This document shows positions 42,432 through 46,506 of a DNA stretch of 46,506 nt, piece by piece. Every line of letters starts with the position of its first letter. Positions within the stretch are counted from its first letter, which is position 1. The position numbers were made by a program, and so were the translations under genes. The notes below the pieces were generated by a model. The model had not been told where the DNA came from and did not search any database. It saw nothing but the letters and a program-made list of their open reading frames with translations. This stretch comes from Kofleriaceae bacterium (GTDB lineage: Bacteria > Myxococcota_A > Polyangia > Haliangiales > Haliangiaceae), in NCBI GenBank assembly GCA_024762925.1, contig JANTGM010000041.1:1-46506 (forward strand), written 5' to 3'.

Positions 42432-43748
42432 ATGAGCAAACCAATCCATCCATCTACCCAAACGCGCGGTTTTCGACTTGTCCTTCCCACCCTCGGCGAG
42501 GAGAAGCGATTCCTACGCATAGAGGCCCCACGCGACTATCATGTTCCACGAGAGCTGCAGTTTCATGGGCTATCTGGCTACGAGTCCGAGACCCTTGGCT
42601 GCTTTTTGGCGACCCTCGAAGAGGCCAATGCGGGCCCGTTTTTCGATGTTGGGGCAAACGTGGGCTTGTTCTCATGGTTGGTTGGCGCAATCTCTGATCG
42701 TGAGGCGCACGCCTTTGAGCCGACACCTGAGCTCGCAACGTGTCTCGAGTTGGTCGCAGTCAAGAATCGACTCTCAATCTCAGTGCACAAACTAGCTCTG
42801 TCTGATTGCACTGGTGAAGCTGAGTTCTTTCTTTCATCGAGAAGTGATTGCTCCAACTCCCTTAATCCCGACTTCAGAGAGAGCACAAAGACGCTAAGGG
42901 TACCCTTGGAGACACTAGATTCGTTCTCCGAACAACACGGTCTTGTTCCTGCAATCATAAAGATCGACACAGAGACCACAGAGCCTGCAGTTCTGCGAGG
43001 GGCGTTGCAGACCATCGAAACACACAGGCCGTGGATACTTTGCGAGGTTCTCCCAGGAGCCACAGAGAAGGAACTGAGCGCAGCTCTACTGCCGCTTGGC
43101 TACTCTTGGTACCAAATCACTGACGAGATTCCATTGCAGAGGCGTGACTCCATCGTTGGTGATAGTTCGGGGAAATACACCAACTGGCTCTTTGCGCCCA
43201 GTCCACCAAGTGAGGAGTTTTGGAATCGAATGCTGCGCTGGAAGTCTGCAGTTCGCGCTTGTCTGCCACATGCATCAAGGGCGCTTCTGCCCTCAAGAAT
43301 TCTCTCGTTTGGCACTTCTGAGGAGGAGTTTCGAACGTGCTGGGGCCACAACAGTACTGTGCTTGAGGCTCAGTGGGCAGACGAGGGGGTGACTCTGACG
43401 CTAAGCCCTGACGCTGGCAGTCACGTCTACTTCTTTCATGGAGACACTGGATTTGACAAGGCAAATAGTGCCGAAAGCCTGCCGGTAGACCCAACCCAGC
43501 TGTATGAGATTGTCCTTGAGGTTGAGGGGCACCTTGAAGAGATACCAAGCATGCACTTGCTAGTTCTTGAATTTGATGACGAGAAGCAAATCAATCAGGG
43601 CAGGGTGTACTTGCGACCTGGCACCAACATTCATCGTTTCATGCCGCAAGCTGAGGCGAAGATGATTCGGATCGCCTATCGGGCAACATCGCCTGGACGA
43701 CTAACGATCAGCGATCCAGCGGTTTTTACTGTCACCGACGCTGGATAG
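42432..43748 (+). CDS. FkbM-family methyltransferase with extra C-terminal domain
   Basis: A 438-residue protein. The FkbM methyltransferase domain (about 60-235) has FFDVGANVGLFSWLVG (SAM site), AFEPTPELATCLELV, LETLDSF and IIKIDTETTEPAVLRGA. The last 130 residues (about 305-438) form a separate beta-rich domain (VTLTLSPDAGSHVYFF; YEIVLEVEGHLEE; FMPQAEAKMIRIAYRA) resembling a jelly-roll carbohydrate-binding module. It probably O-methylates a capsule sugar, with the extra domain binding glycan. Confidence 0.87.
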   Translation: MSKPIHPSTQTRGFRLVLPTLGEEKRFLRIEAPRDYHVPRELQFHGLSGYESETLGCFLATLEEANAGPFFDVGANVGLFSWLVGAISDREAHAFEPTPELATCLELVAVKNRLSISVHKLALSDCTGEAEFFLSSRSDCSNSLNPDFRESTKTLRVPLETLDSFSEQHGLVPAIIKIDTETTEPAVLRGALQTIETHRPWILCEVLPGATEKELSAALLPLGYSWYQITDEIPLQRRDSIVGDSSGKYTNWLFAPSPPSEEFWNRMLRWKSAVRACLPHASRALLPSRILSFGTSEEEFRTCWGHNSTVLEAQWADEGVTLTLSPDAGSHVYFFHGDTGFDKANSAESLPVDPTQLYEIVLEVEGHLEEIPSMHLLVLEFDDEKQINQGRVYLRPGTNIHRFMPQAEAKMIRIAYRATSPGRLTISDPAVFTVTDAG

Positions 43749-43963
43749 TCCGTTTCCCAGAAACAAGAAAATTCACGACTCATGAACGTATGTGTTGGCT
43801 GGATCTGTTCTTAGGTCCTCCAACTTGCATTCCCCAGGAGTGCTTCAAGGCACTTGACCAGCGCCATAAATCTAGATACTTGGCCATAGATTCTACTTTG
43901 ACCCGAGACAGGAAAACAGACCGCCGAGACGGTAGCCCAGCAACAACCTGGGGACGTGCCATT

Positions 43964-44722
43964 ATGGGGCAAATCAACGTCATTAATGCGTTGGTGCTTC
44001 GAGAGACGCGTACGAGGTTTGGCCACCATCAGCTCGGCTATGCGTGGGCCCTTGCCGAACCAGCGCTCATGATTCTTACATTCTTGGGAATGTTCGCAGT
44101 TGCTGGGCGACAGCCTGCGAGCGATATGGACTCGTTTGGATACATGGCAACAGGCATCCTGCCCTACTTGCTCTTCAGCAAGACAACGGTACAAGTCTCT
44201 CAGGCAATCAACGGCAACAAGGGCCTGCTCTTCTATCCTCAAGTGAAGCCGCTCGATGTCGTTTTTGCGCGTATCGCTCTTGAGTTTTCCACCTATGTCG
44301 TTGTGTTCCTCTTGTTGATGGGAGCAAACGTCATGCTCCGACATGAGGTCTCCGTTTCTGACCCTCTACTCATCGCTGTTGGCTTTGCACTGGCTTCATT
44401 GCTTGGAGCGGGCTTGGGCTTGATATTCATGGGGCTCGGCCAGCTCTCCAACGTAACAGAGCGGGCCCGCGGGCCCCTCATGCGACCCTTCTTTTGGGTC
44501 TCTGGGCTGTTCTTCACGGTCGATTCACTCTCTCCAAGGTTTCAAGAGATGGTTGTTTACAACCCTGTCATTCACCCCGTTGAGTTAGTGCGAGCGGGCT
44601 GGTTTTCGACCTACGATGATACATATACGAATATTCCCTACGCTCTCCAGTGCGCTCTATGGATGATACTGATTGGCCTTGCACTCGAGGTTGTGACGCG
44701 AAGAAGAATTGAAGTCACATGA
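43964..44722 (+). CDS. kpsM: Capsule ABC exporter permease KpsM
   Basis: ATG 43964 gives 252 residues, close to the usual KpsM length of about 258. An in-frame ATG at 43790 would add 58 residues with no counterpart in the family. The N-terminus LVLRETRTRFGHHQLGYAWALAEP is the ABC-2 permease signature (LREIRTRFG...LGYLWAILEP). Six membrane segments follow, with KGLLFYPQVKPLD in the cytosolic loop and YNPVIHPVELVRAGWF near the C-terminus. The preceding 215 bp (43749-43963) holds no other feature. The stop overlaps kpsT (ATGA). Confidence 0.94.
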   Translation: MGQINVINALVLRETRTRFGHHQLGYAWALAEPALMILTFLGMFAVAGRQPASDMDSFGYMATGILPYLLFSKTTVQVSQAINGNKGLLFYPQVKPLDVVFARIALEFSTYVVVFLLLMGANVMLRHEVSVSDPLLIAVGFALASLLGAGLGLIFMGLGQLSNVTERARGPLMRPFFWVSGLFFTVDSLSPRFQEMVVYNPVIHPVELVRAGWFSTYDDTYTNIPYALQCALWMILIGLALEVVTRRRIEVT

Positions 44723-45384
44723 TCGAACTCCGTCACATCACGAAGGCTTACCAAACCCCGTTTGGCCCGAATGTCGTTCTTAATGACATAAACGTAGCGT
44801 TGCCGACGGGAGAGAGTATTGGAATTCTTGGCAAGAATGGAGCTGGCAAGTCAACGTTGCTACGAATCATTGGTGGGGCAGAGATGCCAGATCTCGGTAA
44901 AGTCTATACCGATGGACAGGTGTCGTGGCCTATTGGGTTCTCTGGTGGCTTTAGTGGGGCACTCACCGGCGAAGACAACTGTCGATTTGTGGCTCGGATC
45001 TACGGCCAGAATGTCGATCGGGTGACCGATGAGACTCGTGCATTCGCGGACATTGGTCGCTACTTTTACATGCCAATACGCACCTATTCTTCGGGAATGA
45101 AGGCGCGACTTGCATTTGGAATGAGCATGGCAATCGACTTCAGTGTTTATCTGGTCGACGAGGTGACAGCGGTGGGTGATGCAAACTTCAAGAAAAAGTG
45201 TCAGGAAGCCTTCTCAGACAGAAGCGAGCGCTCGTCCATTATTATGGTTAGCCACAGTCCCGATACGATTCGACAGTACTGCAGTCGCTGTGCGGTACTA
45301 AACCGTGGAGGGTTGGAGTTGTTTCCCTCCGTGGATGAGGCCTACGAGCGGTACGCTGCGTATCAGGCTGGAGATGTCATATGA
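44719..45384 (+). CDS. kpsT: Capsule ABC exporter ATPase KpsT
   Basis: A 221-residue ATPase: Walker A GKNGAGKS (38-45), signature YSSGMKARL (123-131), Walker B VYLVDE (143-148) and switch His in MVSHS. The IGFSGGFSGALTGEDN region before the signature is typical of polysaccharide exporters of the KpsT/BexA group. It powers KpsM export of lipid-linked capsule. It overlaps both neighbours by ATGA. Confidence 0.97.
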   Translation: MIELRHITKAYQTPFGPNVVLNDINVALPTGESIGILGKNGAGKSTLLRIIGGAEMPDLGKVYTDGQVSWPIGFSGGFSGALTGEDNCRFVARIYGQNVDRVTDETRAFADIGRYFYMPIRTYSSGMKARLAFGMSMAIDFSVYLVDEVTAVGDANFKKKCQEAFSDRSERSSIIMVSHSPDTIRQYCSRCAVLNRGGLELFPSVDEAYERYAAYQAGDVI

Positions 45385-46280
45385 GCAAAGTAGAGACTGA
45401 GGTGGTTCGAGCGGAGGCAAGTTCGCAAGAGATACGCCAGGCGCGTGTCAAGCGCCTGCTTCGAAGGATCGGTATCTGGGTCGTCGTGCCTACGCTGCTA
45501 GGTATCGTCTACTATGGTTTTTTGGCTGCTCCACAGTACGACTCGGTCGCAGTGATTCAAGTACAGAGCAAGAGCGGTGGTAAGTCAGATGTCGATAGCA
45601 TGCTTGTAAAAACGTATGTTGAATCTCGGGAAATGCTCGCTCTTTTGACAGAGAAGCACGGCTTCACCAACCACTATCAGGAAAACGGTGACGTCTTCAC
45701 ACGGCTTTCCGCAGACGCAAACACGGAGGACGTATACGACTACTACCGGAAGGTGGTTGGAGTCGACTATCACAGTAAGTCCCGCACTCTGGAGATTTCT
45801 GTTCGGGCCTTCTCGGTCGAGGCTGCACCAGACTTCGTTGCTGCAATTGTTGCCTCAACAGAAGCGATGGCAGACTCTATCGATGGATCATCTCGATCTG
45901 CACGACGAACTCTCGCGGACCAACAAGTCGATGCTGCTGCCGAGGCTCTCTCCGTCGCGCAGACTGCTCTCTCGGAAGTTACTATTGCAACAGACGAAGC
46001 GCTGACCCCTGCGCAGGTTGCAAACGTCGAAACGGCTCGCTACAAGCGAGACCTGGCCCGTAAACTCTACGAGGCGGCGTTAACAGCTCGAACGAGGCTC
46101 GCCGCAGACCTGGTAGAGCAACAGCTTCATGTGGCTGTCGTCTCACCTCCATCCAGGCCATCCGGTGCATCATACCCACATCGAGTTTGGGGAATCCTCA
46201 CCGTCTTCGTCCTCTCGATTGTGCTCATGGGAGTCTTCAGTATGCTGGGTGCCGCGTTAAAGGAGCATGCTCGCTTCTAG
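45381..46280 (+). CDS. kpsE: Capsule export inner-membrane PCP protein KpsE-like
   Basis: A 299-residue polysaccharide co-polymerase family protein: TM1 at about 30-50 (IGIWVVVPTLLGIVYYGFLAAP), a periplasmic Wzz-like domain (YDSVAVIQVQSK), a helical hairpin coiled coil (about 170-245), a conserved SPPSRPSGASYPHR proline segment and TM2 (about 268-292). It is shorter than E. coli KpsE (about 382) because of a reduced coiled coil. It links KpsMT to the outer-membrane exporter, which is missing here. Its TAG stop is part of the repeat element that follows. Confidence 0.92.
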   Translation: MSKVETEVVRAEASSQEIRQARVKRLLRRIGIWVVVPTLLGIVYYGFLAAPQYDSVAVIQVQSKSGGKSDVDSMLVKTYVESREMLALLTEKHGFTNHYQENGDVFTRLSADANTEDVYDYYRKVVGVDYHSKSRTLEISVRAFSVEAAPDFVAAIVASTEAMADSIDGSSRSARRTLADQQVDAAAEALSVAQTALSEVTIATDEALTPAQVANVETARYKRDLARKLYEAALTARTRLAADLVEQQLHVAVVSPPSRPSGASYPHRVWGILTVFVLSIVLMGVFSMLGAALKEHARF

Positions 46281-46416
46281 TGTCGGATTCACGAATCTTG
46301 CTCTGGCTTTGCGTTGCTCAGCGCCTCCGTTGCCCCAGCAAGGTCGTCCTTCGCGCCTTGCCAGCGGACGAACTCCCGTCGCGATCGTCGATCCACCATT
46401 CTGGACCCGACACTAG
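46277..46416. repeat. Dispersed element copy B with terminal inverted repeats
   Basis: A 140-bp element with perfect 10-bp terminal inverted repeats CTAGTGTCGG (46277-46286) and CCGACACTAG (46407-46416). Its last 112 bp match 10070-10181. The left repeat contains the kpsE stop codon. No gene inside. The remaining 46417-46506 has a small TAGGG/CCCTA hairpin (46414-46428) and nothing else recognisable. Confidence 0.75.
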
Positions 46417-46506
46417 GGGGTGTCCCTATTAAGAGTTGGATCATTTCGATCACTTGGATCCTGGTGTCGCGTTGGTGCTTGCGGTGTGTGCATAGATTTG
46501 ATCTAC

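Noticed and set aside
43790-43963. N-terminal extension of KpsM from ATG 43790
   Set aside because: The extra 58 residues have no counterpart in KpsM proteins and no Shine-Dalgarno sequence is seen; the start at 43964 gives the family's normal length.

Overview
The window looks like chromosomal DNA from a member of the Myxococcota (former Deltaproteobacteria), possibly a Bradymonadia-like lineage. This is inferred from the many small Cys-lipidated proteins, the TPR lipoproteins, a transmembrane Ser/Thr kinase with an HRDVSPSN catalytic loop, an NtrC-type sigma-54 activator and tightly overlapping operons. The lineage is not proven by any marker gene here. No rRNA, tRNA, CRISPR array or transposase gene was found.

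Region 1 (1-8149): after a run of hairpins comes a cytosolic hybrid histidine kinase. Opposite it lies a minus-strand operon (8149 to 1622) encoding two lamin-tail-domain lipoproteins, two thermonuclease-like (SNase) lipoproteins, an outer-membrane barrel with a helix-hairpin-helix head, and a small Cys-rich lipoprotein. The combination suggests a cell-surface nucleic-acid handling apparatus and is the most system-like novelty in the window. A second, soluble ComEA-like HhH protein is at 24591-25043.

Region 2 (8215-11324): an EamA transporter, a TudS/DUF523 protein, an HspQ-like protein, a repeat island, a lipoprotein and a possible acyltransferase remnant.

Region 3 (11349-22675, all minus strand): a serine hydrolase and an acyl-CoA carboxylase beta subunit lie upstream of a nine-gene run (19889 to 11349) with four successive ATGA overlaps. 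The run encodes a TPR lipoprotein, a small lipoprotein, arginine N-succinyltransferase, a secreted protein, a single-pass protein with an acidic tail, an NtrC-type regulator, a TPR membrane protein, a small one-TM peptide and a radical SAM/SPASM enzyme. The last two form a possible peptide-modification pair.

Region 4 (22734-25870): a Ser/Thr kinase with a polycationic tail, the ComEA-like protein, a 73-residue conserved-looking small protein, and about 0.5 kb without a gene.

Region 5 (25871-46280): a group 2 (ABC-transporter-dependent, KDO-linked) capsule locus. The KDO supply genes (kdsD, kdsA, kdsC, kdsB) and the KDO-linker transferases (kpsC, kpsS) come first. A more AT-rich, mixed-orientation block of glycosyltransferases and methyltransferases follows, and then the export genes kpsM, kpsT and kpsE. 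The outer-membrane exporter KpsD is not in the window. The locus ends in a second copy of the dispersed repeat found at 10009-10181.
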